8,595 bases of DNA from Bacteroidota bacterium (GTDB lineage: Bacteria; Bacteroidota; Bacteroidia; Bacteroidales; Prolixibacteraceae), in assembly GCA_023488865.1 (NCBI GenBank), contig JAMDDG010000456.1, forward strand, positions 1 to 8,595, read 5' to 3'. The notes below the pieces were generated by a model that saw nothing but the letters and a program-made list of their open reading frames with translations, searched no databases and was not told the origin of the DNA. Shown in pieces: positions 1 through 6,856 of the stretch. Numbering within the stretch: position 1 is the first letter of the stretch; each line of letters starts with the position of its first letter. The position numbers and the translations under genes are program-made.

Positions 1-380
1 TCGATGTCATGCCCACGCTGCTTGACTTGTGTGGCGGGACGGTTCCCGGCGCTGTCCAGGGGCAGAGCCTGGCGCCGGTTTTATATGGCAAGAAAGACCG
101 ATTGGAGCAGGATTATACCTTTATAGAGACCCCTCACCGCGAAATGGGCATCCGGACCCCGACACATCTGTACGGGATGCTCATGAATGGCGAAGATACC
201 GCCATTGAGGACGACCGATACCAATTTTATGACCTGCAGGAAGATCCGTATGAACTGAACAACCTGGCAAAAACCGGTAAAGAGCCTGAGCTTGCCGCCG
301 GGTTCAGGGAAAAACTGATCAAATGGGACAAAGAAACCCCGCGGCTGAAGGGGGTACAATACAAACCCTGGAACCCTTAA
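1..380 (+). CDS. Sulfatase (S1 family), C-terminal fragment, 5' end outside window
   Basis: This is the last ~126 codons of a type I sulfatase. The frame is open from base 3 (codons D-V-M-P-T-L-L-D) and runs to a TAA at 378-380, so the gene starts upstream and the ATG at 9 is an internal methionine. Seen: the typical sulfatase tail, with 'VMPTLLDLCG', then 'VQGQSLAPVL' (the segment naming the approved dossier of the alkaline-phosphatase-like fold), then 'GIRTPTHLYG', then 'QFYDLQEDPYELNNLA', which matches the conserved C-terminal 'LYDLxxDPxExxNL' motif. Known for the family: it hydrolyses sulfate esters, usually on glycans, in the periplasm or at the surface, using a formylglycine made from Cys/Ser in a CxPxR motif. 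That motif lies upstream and cannot be checked, nor can the signal peptide or S1 subfamily. The mannosidases downstream suggest a sulfated mannose-containing glycan as substrate (inference). The next gene starts 39 bp later. Confidence 0.88.
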   Translation, partial: DVMPTLLDLCGGTVPGAVQGQSLAPVLYGKKDRLEQDYTFIETPHREMGIRTPTHLYGMLMNGEDTAIEDDRYQFYDLQEDPYELNNLAKTGKEPELAAGFREKLIKWDKETPRLKGVQYKPWNP

Positions 381-419
381 AAAATATTATAATAGTTAAA
401 TCTGATTATCCTTTTAAAT

Positions 420-2648
420 ATGTATAACCTCTTTAAAGTGTTTTTAATAGTAAGCGTCATTATTACAGGCTGTGATAATGTTGATGTTACCCGCTATGTC
501 GATCCAAACATTGGCGGGGTAGCCCCTTTACTCACCACTCTAACACCAACAGTGCACCGCCCTCACAGCATGGTGCGGGTATTCCCCGTCACAAAACCCG
601 GACTGAACGACCGTTACCTGAGTGATAAAATTTACGGATTTGCCTTGAATATGCCGGCTTACCGCAGGGGAAACGTTACCGAACTAATGCCAACCACAGG
701 AAAGCTCAACCTGAACAGAAATGAATGCGCCTCATCGTACGATCACGATCTGGAAGAAGTCCATCCCTGGTATCACAAGATAAGACTTGAAGATTCTAAT
801 ATTGATGCCGATTGGACTACCACTGAACGGGCTGTAATCTACCGTTTCAAATTCAACGGTAATGATTCGTGCAACATCATCTTTCGTTCGGCCCGGAAAG
901 CTTTCTTTAAAGCAACAGGTAACAATATTATTGAGGGCTGGGAAGAATTTGAGAATGCCAGGCAATACTTCTATGCTGAATTTAACCAGCCATTCAACAA
1001 GTCTGGCTCATTCGAACCAGGAAAAATAAAGGCAGGGACAGAAATTGCCGGAAATGCGGTTGGGATGTATGTGACTTTCACATCAGTTGAAAACCCTGTT
1101 GAGGTCCGTATAGGAATCTCTTACATTGACGGGCATCAGGCTGCCATGAACCTTCAAAAAGAGACAAATGACAAAAGTTTTGAATCGATAAAAGAAAAGG
1201 GCCATCAGATTTGGGCAAACGAGCTTGGGAAAATTAAGGTAGAAGGAGGGACTGAACGCCAAAAACGTATTTTTTACACTTCGCTTTACCGTACTATGGA
1301 ACGTATGGTCAATATTTCGGAAGATGGCCGCTATTACAGTGGTTACGACGGTAAAGTCCATGATGACGGCGGACGTCCTTTCTATGTTGATGATTGGCTT
1401 TGGGATACATTCCGTAGTCTTCACCCCTTGATGTTAATTCTCCATCCCGCGCAACAAACAGACATGGTCGAGTCTTATGTCCACATGTACGAGCAAAGTG
1501 GCTGGATGCCAGGGTTTCCACAATTTTATGGTGATTTTCCTGCCATGATCGGGTTTCATTCCGCGGCTTTGGTGTGGGACACTTATCAAAAAGGGGAAAG
1601 GGGGTTTGACGTTGAAAAAGCCTACGAAGGGCTGAAAAAAAACGCGATGGAAGGCACAATGCTCCCCTGGCGGAACGGCCCCCAATGTTCGCTCGACAGT
1701 TTTTACCTGGAAAATGGCTGGTACCCTGCGCTTCCCGAAGACAGTGTTGAATCGGTCCCCGGTGTTAACACGTTTGAAAAACGCCAGGCAGTTGCCCTTA
1801 CACTGGAGCATAGCTACGACGACTGGTGCCTTGCCCAATTAGCCAAAGCCCTGGGCAAAACGGACGATTATGGCTATTTCATGCAACGGTCGAAGAACTA
1901 CCGCAATGTTTTTAACCCGTCAACCGGTTTTTTTGCGCCCAAAATGGCAAATGGCAAATGGGTAGAACCCTTTGATCCTCAATTGTCCGGAGGGATAGGC
2001 AGCCGCTCATTTTATGCTGAAAACAATGCCTGGACATGGAATTTCAGTGTCCAGCAGGATATTCCTGATCTGATCCATCTTTTGGGAGGGAAAGAGGCTT
2101 TCGTTAAACGGATTGATGCTCTTTTTAATGAGCCAACGCACATTGCCAAATGGCAGTTTATGGGTAAATTTCCTGATGCCACCGGATTGAACGGCATGTT
2201 TGTGGCCGGCAACGAGCCCTCGTTCCATATCCCTTATCTTTATGACTACGCAGGCCAACCATGGCGCACACAACGCCGGATCCGCGAAGTCATGGACATG
2301 TGGTTCGACGACCGGCCGTTGGGCATCCCCGGCGATGAAGATGGCGGCGGGCTTTGCTCGTGGTACGTGTTCTCGGCCATGGGCTTCTTCCCGGTTACCC
2401 CCGGAAGTGGCGAATATGCCATTGGCAGCCCGTTCTTTAACTCAATAGAAATTCAGCTCCCTGATGGCAAAACATTCACCATCGTTGCGAAGAATTGCTC
2501 AAAAAAGGACAAATACATCCAGTCGGCTACCTTAAACGGCAAAGAGTTGAACAGTCCCTTTATCCGTCATACTGATATTGTTCAGGGAGGTAAACTTTAC
2601 CTGGTTATGGGCGATCGCCCCAATAAAGATTGGGGGACAAAACCTTAG
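420..2648 (+). CDS. GH92 family exo-alpha-mannosidase, lipoprotein
   Basis: Complete 742-residue GH92 glycosidase, the usual family length. It should release mannose from non-reducing ends of alpha-mannosides by a calcium-dependent inverting mechanism. Export: residues 1-18 form a lipoprotein signal ending 'IITGC', so Cys18 would be lipidated; acidic residues follow (CDNVD), compatible with surface display in Bacteroidota. Family marks: 'YVDPNIGG' (D28), 'WDTFR' (328-332), 'TLEHSYDDWC' (DDW at 467-469), 'YAENNAWTW' (E534, at the place of the catalytic acid), 'GNEPSFHIPYLYDYAG' (E599), and 'GDEDGGG' (D639, D641, the catalytic-base DxD pair) followed by 'SWYVFSAMGFFPVTPG'. The catalytic residues are therefore present. 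The N-terminal lectin-like domain differs from the common 'IGTG...PGA..PFGM' form: it reads 'IGGVAPLLTTLTP' and 'VHRPHSMVRVFP', which points to a divergent subclade. Linkage preference (1,2; 1,3; 1,4; 1,6) cannot be read from the sequence. The start is preceded by an A/T-rich stretch without a Shine-Dalgarno sequence. The transaldolase-like gene follows after 17 bp, so they are probably co-transcribed. Confidence 0.95.
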   Translation: MYNLFKVFLIVSVIITGCDNVDVTRYVDPNIGGVAPLLTTLTPTVHRPHSMVRVFPVTKPGLNDRYLSDKIYGFALNMPAYRRGNVTELMPTTGKLNLNRNECASSYDHDLEEVHPWYHKIRLEDSNIDADWTTTERAVIYRFKFNGNDSCNIIFRSARKAFFKATGNNIIEGWEEFENARQYFYAEFNQPFNKSGSFEPGKIKAGTEIAGNAVGMYVTFTSVENPVEVRIGISYIDGHQAAMNLQKETNDKSFESIKEKGHQIWANELGKIKVEGGTERQKRIFYTSLYRTMERMVNISEDGRYYSGYDGKVHDDGGRPFYVDDWLWDTFRSLHPLMLILHPAQQTDMVESYVHMYEQSGWMPGFPQFYGDFPAMIGFHSAALVWDTYQKGERGFDVEKAYEGLKKNAMEGTMLPWRNGPQCSLDSFYLENGWYPALPEDSVESVPGVNTFEKRQAVALTLEHSYDDWCLAQLAKALGKTDDYGYFMQRSKNYRNVFNPSTGFFAPKMANGKWVEPFDPQLSGGIGSRSFYAENNAWTWNFSVQQDIPDLIHLLGGKEAFVKRIDALFNEPTHIAKWQFMGKFPDATGLNGMFVAGNEPSFHIPYLYDYAGQPWRTQRRIREVMDMWFDDRPLGIPGDEDGGGLCSWYVFSAMGFFPVTPGSGEYAIGSPFFNSIEIQLPDGKTFTIVAKNCSKKDKYIQSATLNGKELNSPFIRHTDIVQGGKLYLVMGDRPNKDWGTKP
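2609..2635 (+). other. Overlapping palindrome and hairpin at the 3' end of the GH92 gene
   Basis: Bases 2609-2620 are a perfect 12-bp palindrome centred on GCGATCGC. It overlaps a perfect 7-bp stem, CCCCAAT (2618-2624) and ATTGGGG (2629-2635), with the 4-base loop AAAG. The two structures share 2618-2620 and so exclude each other. The hairpin ends about 10 bases before the TAG of the GH92 gene and 30 bases before the next start. No T-run follows, so it is not a classical terminator. It could affect mRNA stability or coupling between the two genes, or simply follow from the codons for the protein's 'DRPNKDWG' tail. A function is only a possibility. Confidence 0.35.
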
Positions 2649-2665
2649 ATATAAAATAACAACTT

Positions 2666-3904
2666 ATGACAACATCACATCCAACCTTGCCTGACTACAT
2701 TCAGGAGATCATTTTCAAAAATATTGATCTCAACAGGCGTCAGGAATTTCCTTCAGATCCATTCTGGAAAAACCTTAAAAATACCGGTACCGAACTTTGG
2801 CTGGACACCGGGGATATCGGGGAAGCAGAAAAGATATGGACCCGGGAAATGACTGCGCTCACCACGAACAATACGCTATTGAATAACGAAATCCAAAAAG
2901 GCATTTACGATGATTTTATCCGGGAGGCCAACCGCATTCTGGGTTCGTTCGATCTTCCGAAACGCGTCCTGGAAATTGCATTTATCCTGAACGCCAGGCA
3001 TGGGTTGCGGCTGGTGGAAAGATTCGGAGGCAAAGTGAGCGTAGAACTCCATACGGACCTTGCCCATGATCTTGAAGGCATCGTCGCCTATGGCCAACGG
3101 TTCCACGAAATATCCCCCGACCATTTCATCGTCAAAGTTCCCTATACACCAACAGGTTTACTGGGTGCAAGGAAATTGAGGCAACTGGGCATACCGGTCA
3201 ATTTTACCCTGGAATTCAGCGCCAGGCAAAATGCGGTGGTCGCAGCAGTAGTGAAGCCGGATTACCTGAATGTATTCTTAGGCCGTTTAAACGCCTTTGT
3301 TGCAGACAATAATTTGGGGGATGGCCGGTTTGTCGGGGAAAAAGCCACGTGGGCCAGCCAACAAATTGTAAAATCGCTCACCCGGCATCATGACGTGCCC
3401 ACGAAACTAATTGCCGCCAGCCTGCGTGGCGCCGATCAATTGGAATCCCTGGCCGGCATCGATGTTTTCACCATACCGGTCAAGGTGGCTGCTGAAGGGC
3501 GCCGGAAACTATCCGGTGAATTTAGTCCAAAAACGAACGAACAATACGTGGTGGAACTGAATGGTTCCGTTAGACCTGGCGCGTTGAGGATCGAAAACCT
3601 GTGGGAAGTCACCGGACAGGAAAAAACGCTGGCACTCACGCTTGACGCGGAAACCCCGGAAACAGGCCAGGGGTTGGAAACTATGGCGCACCAATTGGGT
3701 TGTGGCGATATGTTTCCGCAGTTGTCCCGGGAAGATCTGGGACAGATAGCTGGCGATGGAAAGATACCGGTTTATAAGAAATGGGCCAAACGAATAGAAA
3801 AAGGGGAATTAGCTGTTGACACACTCATGAACCTGGCAGGCCTGGCATCCTTCACCGCAGATCAGAGAGCATTGGATGAACGGATATTAAAACTTATTTC
3901 CTGA
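2666..3904 (+). CDS. Transaldolase-family protein with C-terminal extension
   Basis: Complete 412-residue cytoplasmic protein (no signal peptide) with the class I aldolase barrel of transaldolases. By motif order against E. coli TalB, read by eye: 'LWLDTGDIGEA' gives D47 (TalB D17), 'TTNNTLL' gives N68 (N35), 'VSVELHTDLAHD' gives E127 (E96), 'FIVKVPYT' gives K157, the Schiff-base lysine (K132), 'PVNFTLEF' gives N179 and T181 (N154, T156), and 'LNVFLGR' gives R207 (phosphate-binding R181). The TalB serine at 176 becomes N202, while F178 stays Phe (F204), which favours transaldolase over fructose-6-phosphate aldolase, whose enzymes carry Tyr there. After about residue 290 comes a tail of roughly 110 residues absent from short aldolases of this family. 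The expected reaction is transfer or cleavage of a dihydroxyacetone unit from a ketose phosphate; the true substrate is unknown. The gene sits 17 bp after the GH92 gene, suggesting a role in metabolising sugar released by the locus. The start follows an A-rich stretch (ATAAAATAACAACTT). Confidence 0.82.
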   Translation: MTTSHPTLPDYIQEIIFKNIDLNRRQEFPSDPFWKNLKNTGTELWLDTGDIGEAEKIWTREMTALTTNNTLLNNEIQKGIYDDFIREANRILGSFDLPKRVLEIAFILNARHGLRLVERFGGKVSVELHTDLAHDLEGIVAYGQRFHEISPDHFIVKVPYTPTGLLGARKLRQLGIPVNFTLEFSARQNAVVAAVVKPDYLNVFLGRLNAFVADNNLGDGRFVGEKATWASQQIVKSLTRHHDVPTKLIAASLRGADQLESLAGIDVFTIPVKVAAEGRRKLSGEFSPKTNEQYVVELNGSVRPGALRIENLWEVTGQEKTLALTLDAETPETGQGLETMAHQLGCGDMFPQLSREDLGQIAGDGKIPVYKKWAKRIEKGELAVDTLMNLAGLASFTADQRALDERILKLIS

Positions 3905-3907
3905 AAC

Positions 3908-3948
3908 AGGGCAAAATAATTGTATTTTTAACCAACAAAAATAGCCCT
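3908..3948 (+). terminator. Weak hairpin after the transaldolase-like gene, possible transcript end
   Basis: An inverted repeat begins 4 bases after the TGA. The inner stem TATTTTT (3923-3929) pairs with AAAAATA (3937-3943) around a 7-base loop, and an outer AGGGC (3908-3912) pairs with GCCCT (3944-3948), leaving a 10-base bulge on the left arm. The inner stem is pure A/T and no T-run follows, so it is at best a weak or bidirectional terminator. Its place at the start of the largest gap in the window is the main argument for it. Confidence 0.25.
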
Positions 3949-3952
3949 ACAA

Positions 3953-4014
3953 ATGAAACGACCATGAGAAAATCTTCCACTCACAGGAGGATGATTATTG
4001 TGGGTTCAATGTGA
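3953..4014 (+). pseudogene. Frameshifted leader relic, possibly of a SusC-like receptor gene
   Basis: From the ATG at 3953 the frame reads M-K-R-P and stops at TGA 3965-3967. From the overlapping ATG at 3964 (ATGA overlap) it reads M-R-K-S-S-T-H-R-R-M-I-I-V-G-S-M and stops at 4012-4014. Adding one base near 3962 would join the two into a 20-residue leader that matches the layout of the second copy at 4041. From memory, SusC/TonB-dependent receptors of Bacteroidota often carry such a basic leader before a second Met that opens the hydrophobic signal; here the stop falls right after that Met. The chain is short, so chance cannot be excluded. An AGGAGG at 3985-3990 abuts the ATG at 3991 and is too close to act as a ribosome site for it. 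Confidence 0.32.
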
Positions 4015-4100
4015 CAATTAAAAAACAAAATTAAAAACTTATGAAACGAACATGTTGTTTTCTAACATCCAAGAGGATAAAAATAATTTTCGGCAACATG
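3953..4100 (+). repeat. Two diverged copies of a ~60-bp leader-coding unit
   Basis: Unit 1 is 3953-4011 and unit 2 is 4041-4100. Both begin with nearly the same 14 bases (ATGAAACGAcCATG and ATGAAACGAaCATG, one mismatch). Both end at an ATG that lies 20 codons from the first ATG once a single missing base is allowed for in unit 1. Their ends encode related peptides: T-H-R-R-M-I-I-V-G-S-M and S-K-R-I-K-I-I-F-G-N-M, with R, I, I, G and M identical at aligned positions. This fits a tandem duplication of one coding start, followed by decay. The DNA between is A-rich and otherwise unremarkable. Confidence 0.45.
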
Positions 4101-4121
4101 GAGTTCCATACTACCTTTTAA
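4041..4121 (+). pseudogene. Truncated leader ORF (26 codons), possible SusC-like receptor relic or leader peptide
   Basis: A 26-codon frame starts at ATG 4041 after an A-rich stretch (AATTAAAAACTT) like those before the real genes here, and ends with TAA at 4119-4121. It reads M-K-R-T-C-C-F-L-T-S-K-R-I-K-I-I-F-G-N-M and then E-F-H-T-T-F. The pattern of MK, aromatic residues, a basic patch, I-I, then a second Met followed by T-T-F resembles the start of many SusC-like receptors as I remember them, but it stops before any hydrophobic signal core. It lies in the same frame as the GH38 gene, and the TAA at 4119 is the only stop between them. It may be the relic of a lost receptor gene, a short leader peptide, or chance. 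Confidence 0.35.
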
Positions 4122-4139
4122 AAACAAATTATTCATAGT

Positions 4140-6827
4140 ATGAAAACATCTTTTATCAAAACTTTAACAGTCATTTTCATCGGGGCAATGTGTTTGCCCT
4201 TGTTGTCTTTCAGCAACGAAAAAGGCAAAGTTTCTTCGGGTGTAACCGAAGCCAAACCTCAGAAAGACACCATCCAGGTTGTCGGCCATGCCCACATGGA
4301 CATGAACTGGCTTTGGACCTATTCGGAAACCATGCAAATGTGCAACGACAACCTCAGGCAAACGGTTGCTTTTATGAAAGAATTCCCTGATTTTACCATG
4401 GTGCAAAGCCAGGGAGCAGTTTATAACTTTGTCGAGAAGGTTGACCCTCCGTTGTTTGAACTGGTCAAGAAATATGTGAAGGAAGGAAGGCTTGAGCCGG
4501 TTGGGGGCATGTGGACCGAGGGAGACGAAAATATGCCTTCAGGAGAAGCACTCTCCAGATCATTTCTTCTGGGACAGCGCTATTTTCAAAGCCGGTTTGG
4601 CCGAATGGCCAAGGTAGGGTGGTTGCCCGATGATTTCGGGCACATTTCCCAAATGCCACAGATTTTAAAACTTGCAGGGTGTGATTATTTTTATTTTACG
4701 CGATGCAAACCCTATAAGGGGACTTTCTGGTGGACAGGTCCCGATAATTCAACTGTATTGGCCTATGCAAATGATGGTTATAGCGGTAAGATAACCCCTG
4801 CCCTAAAAGATGAGCTACAAAAGATTGCACCCGACAAACACCGGATTTTATGTCCCACGGGAGTTGGCGACCATGGCGGCGGCCCAACCCGCGCCAATAT
4901 TGACATGATCCACCAACTTGATAAAACACCCGGATACCCGGCAGTAAAATTCACCACGGCGAGTGATTTTTTCAAAAAATCATCCAAGGAGATGAACGGC
5001 CGCCCAACACACCGCGGAGAGATGCAGTTTATTTTCGAAGGTTGTTATTCCACGGTGTCCGATATAAAAGCAGGCAACAGGAACAGCGAAAATGCCCTGT
5101 ATGCAGGCGAATTCTTTAATACCCTCCGCTGGCTGAACGGTGATGCCTACCCTGCCGCAGAGTTTCATGACTTGTGGAAAACGGTAACATTCCAACAGTT
5201 CCACGACATTCTCCCAGGTTCGGCAATCAATGAAGCAAACAAGGAAGCCATTGCACGTTACAGCGAGGTGCTCCGTAAAACGACAGAATTGCGCAACAAC
5301 GCTTTCCGCAAGTTGGCCGATGAGGTTAAATTCCAGACGGGGATGGGACAACCCGTTGTTGCTTATAACCTTCAGCCCTATGGCCGTAAAGCTGTTGTCG
5401 AAGCAAACGTCTATTCACACGAAGAGCCCGTATCTGCTATGTTAACACGCCCCGGAGATTATTATGGTTCAAAATACGTTAAACCAATCGATAAAGGACA
5501 AGGCGCCGTACCAACAGTATTGGTACGCGACGCCTCAGGGAAAAAATATCCTGCACAAGTTACATGGGGAAAAACAACGCCTCCCGGGTTTACTTCGAAA
5601 GTCCAGTTTGTTGTTGACGACATGCCGGCCGGTGGATACAAAACATTCTATGTCGATATGACGAAACCAGGTGAGTATAACGAACCTATCCCATTCAACA
5701 ACAACACGTTCGAAACAGACTTCTTCAAAGTTAAGTTTGATATGAAAACCGGGGGGATTGTTGGACTTTACGACAAACGCTCAAATAAAGAGTATGTAAA
5801 AGAGGGGGGACAGCTTAATAAGCTGAGAATCTACCTCGAAGATAAAAAAGGGGGGATGAAATCATGGACCATCAATAAGATTGTAAAAGAAGAGGACGTT
5901 ACCAATGTTGTTAGTGTCAAGGTTGTTGAAAACGGCCCTGTGAGGGCTTGTGTTGAAACCGTTAAAACCTGGGGCAAATCAAGGTTCATCGAACGCACCT
6001 ATCTTTACCGTTCATACCCGCGCATTGCTTATGACATGGAAGTGCACTGGCTCGAAACAGGGAGCGATTCGACAGATTCACCCATGTTGAGGGCGCTTTT
6101 CCCTATAGCCATTGATAACCCGGTATTTAACTGCCAGGTCCCGTTCGATGTTGTTGAAAGGCCAACGGACCTGAGAAGTAATACCCCACAATCATTTAAG
6201 CGTTTCCAAAACAACTGGGTTCCTGAAAAAAGTCCTGACGGGCAGGAAGTTCCCGCACAGAAATGGGTCGATCTGACGGATGGTGTGACAGGCATTGCCC
6301 TGTTGAACAATACAAAATATGGCCATTCATACCATAACGGGGATTTGAGGCTTACCCTGATGAGGTCAGCGGGATATCCCGATATTTATCCAAACCTTGG
6401 TAAATTCAATATCAGCTATGCACTCTATCCCCATGCCGGTGATTGGAAGAACGGGGTTTGGGCTGAAGGGGACGATTTTAACGTGCCTGTCTATGCTGCC
6501 GAGCCCCCATCGCTGGCCATGGTGAAGGAACATGCAACCAGGCCGGAAGAAGCTTCCTTCATCTCCGTCGATAACAAAAATGTTGTGCTCTCCGGCATGA
6601 AACAGGCTGAAGATGGGAAAGAATTGATCGTAAGGTTGCTTGAAACGGAAGGGAAAGAAACAACGGTTAACGTTCAATTGCCGGTGGCCATACGCTCTGC
6701 ACGCAGGTTAAACCTAATCGAATTTCCGCTAAAGGACGCAGTGACGCCAACGGTTAATGGCCGGTCGGTTAAGGTTAAAATCCGTCCACACGAAATTGTT
6801 ACCCTCGGGATATTACCTGTTAAGTAA
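4140..6827 (+). CDS. GH38 family alpha-mannosidase, exported
   Basis: Complete 895-residue GH38 enzyme: a zinc-dependent retaining alpha-mannosidase that removes terminal mannose. Export: basic start, hydrophobic residues about 7-22, then 'LSFS-NEKG', a likely signal peptidase I site after residue 25; Cys18 is preceded by Met and makes no good lipobox, so a periplasmic protein is expected. Catalytic barrel: 'VVGHAHMDMNWLW' supplies H52 and D54 (zinc ligands), 'WLPDDFGH' (161-168) holds nucleophile D164, and 'FHDILPGS' supplies H355, the last zinc ligand. 'GVGDHGGGPT' is another conserved segment of this bacterial clade. The helical middle domain spans about 310-390, and the rest is the C-terminal beta domains that complete the active-site cleft. 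All key residues are intact. The start at 4140 was chosen because it opens directly on the signal peptide. The 235-bp gap upstream may contain its own promoter, but I see no clear Bacteroidota-type TAnnTTTG box there. The isomerase gene follows 29 bp downstream. Confidence 0.95.
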   Translation: MKTSFIKTLTVIFIGAMCLPLLSFSNEKGKVSSGVTEAKPQKDTIQVVGHAHMDMNWLWTYSETMQMCNDNLRQTVAFMKEFPDFTMVQSQGAVYNFVEKVDPPLFELVKKYVKEGRLEPVGGMWTEGDENMPSGEALSRSFLLGQRYFQSRFGRMAKVGWLPDDFGHISQMPQILKLAGCDYFYFTRCKPYKGTFWWTGPDNSTVLAYANDGYSGKITPALKDELQKIAPDKHRILCPTGVGDHGGGPTRANIDMIHQLDKTPGYPAVKFTTASDFFKKSSKEMNGRPTHRGEMQFIFEGCYSTVSDIKAGNRNSENALYAGEFFNTLRWLNGDAYPAAEFHDLWKTVTFQQFHDILPGSAINEANKEAIARYSEVLRKTTELRNNAFRKLADEVKFQTGMGQPVVAYNLQPYGRKAVVEANVYSHEEPVSAMLTRPGDYYGSKYVKPIDKGQGAVPTVLVRDASGKKYPAQVTWGKTTPPGFTSKVQFVVDDMPAGGYKTFYVDMTKPGEYNEPIPFNNNTFETDFFKVKFDMKTGGIVGLYDKRSNKEYVKEGGQLNKLRIYLEDKKGGMKSWTINKIVKEEDVTNVVSVKVVENGPVRACVETVKTWGKSRFIERTYLYRSYPRIAYDMEVHWLETGSDSTDSPMLRALFPIAIDNPVFNCQVPFDVVERPTDLRSNTPQSFKRFQNNWVPEKSPDGQEVPAQKWVDLTDGVTGIALLNNTKYGHSYHNGDLRLTLMRSAGYPDIYPNLGKFNISYALYPHAGDWKNGVWAEGDDFNVPVYAAEPPSLAMVKEHATRPEEASFISVDNKNVVLSGMKQAEDGKELIVRLLETEGKETTVNVQLPVAIRSARRLNLIEFPLKDAVTPTVNGRSVKVKIRPHEIVTLGILPVK

Positions 6828-6856
6828 AATGAATGTTACTAAAAATTTAAATTATT

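Noticed and set aside
381..419. Possible promoter or terminator between the sulfatase and GH92 genes
   Set aside because: The 39 bases are A/T-rich but contain neither a clear stem-loop nor a TAnnTTTG/TTTG pair, so nothing can be called.
1083..1838. Overlapping minus-strand open frames across the GH92 gene
   Set aside because: They sit opposite a well-supported gene, have no recognisable motifs and overlap one another; they are shadows of the coding bias on the + strand.
2200..2448. 82-codon + strand frame inside the GH92 gene
   Set aside because: It overlaps the most conserved part of GH92 in another frame and has no family features.
3985..4014. AGGAGG followed by ATG as a ribosome site for a small gene
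   Set aside because: The AGGAGG touches the ATG with no spacer and the frame has only seven codons before the stop.
4980..5351. 123-codon minus-strand frame opposite the GH38 gene
   Set aside because: It lies entirely opposite the conserved GH38 catalytic and middle domains, with no start context or motif of its own.
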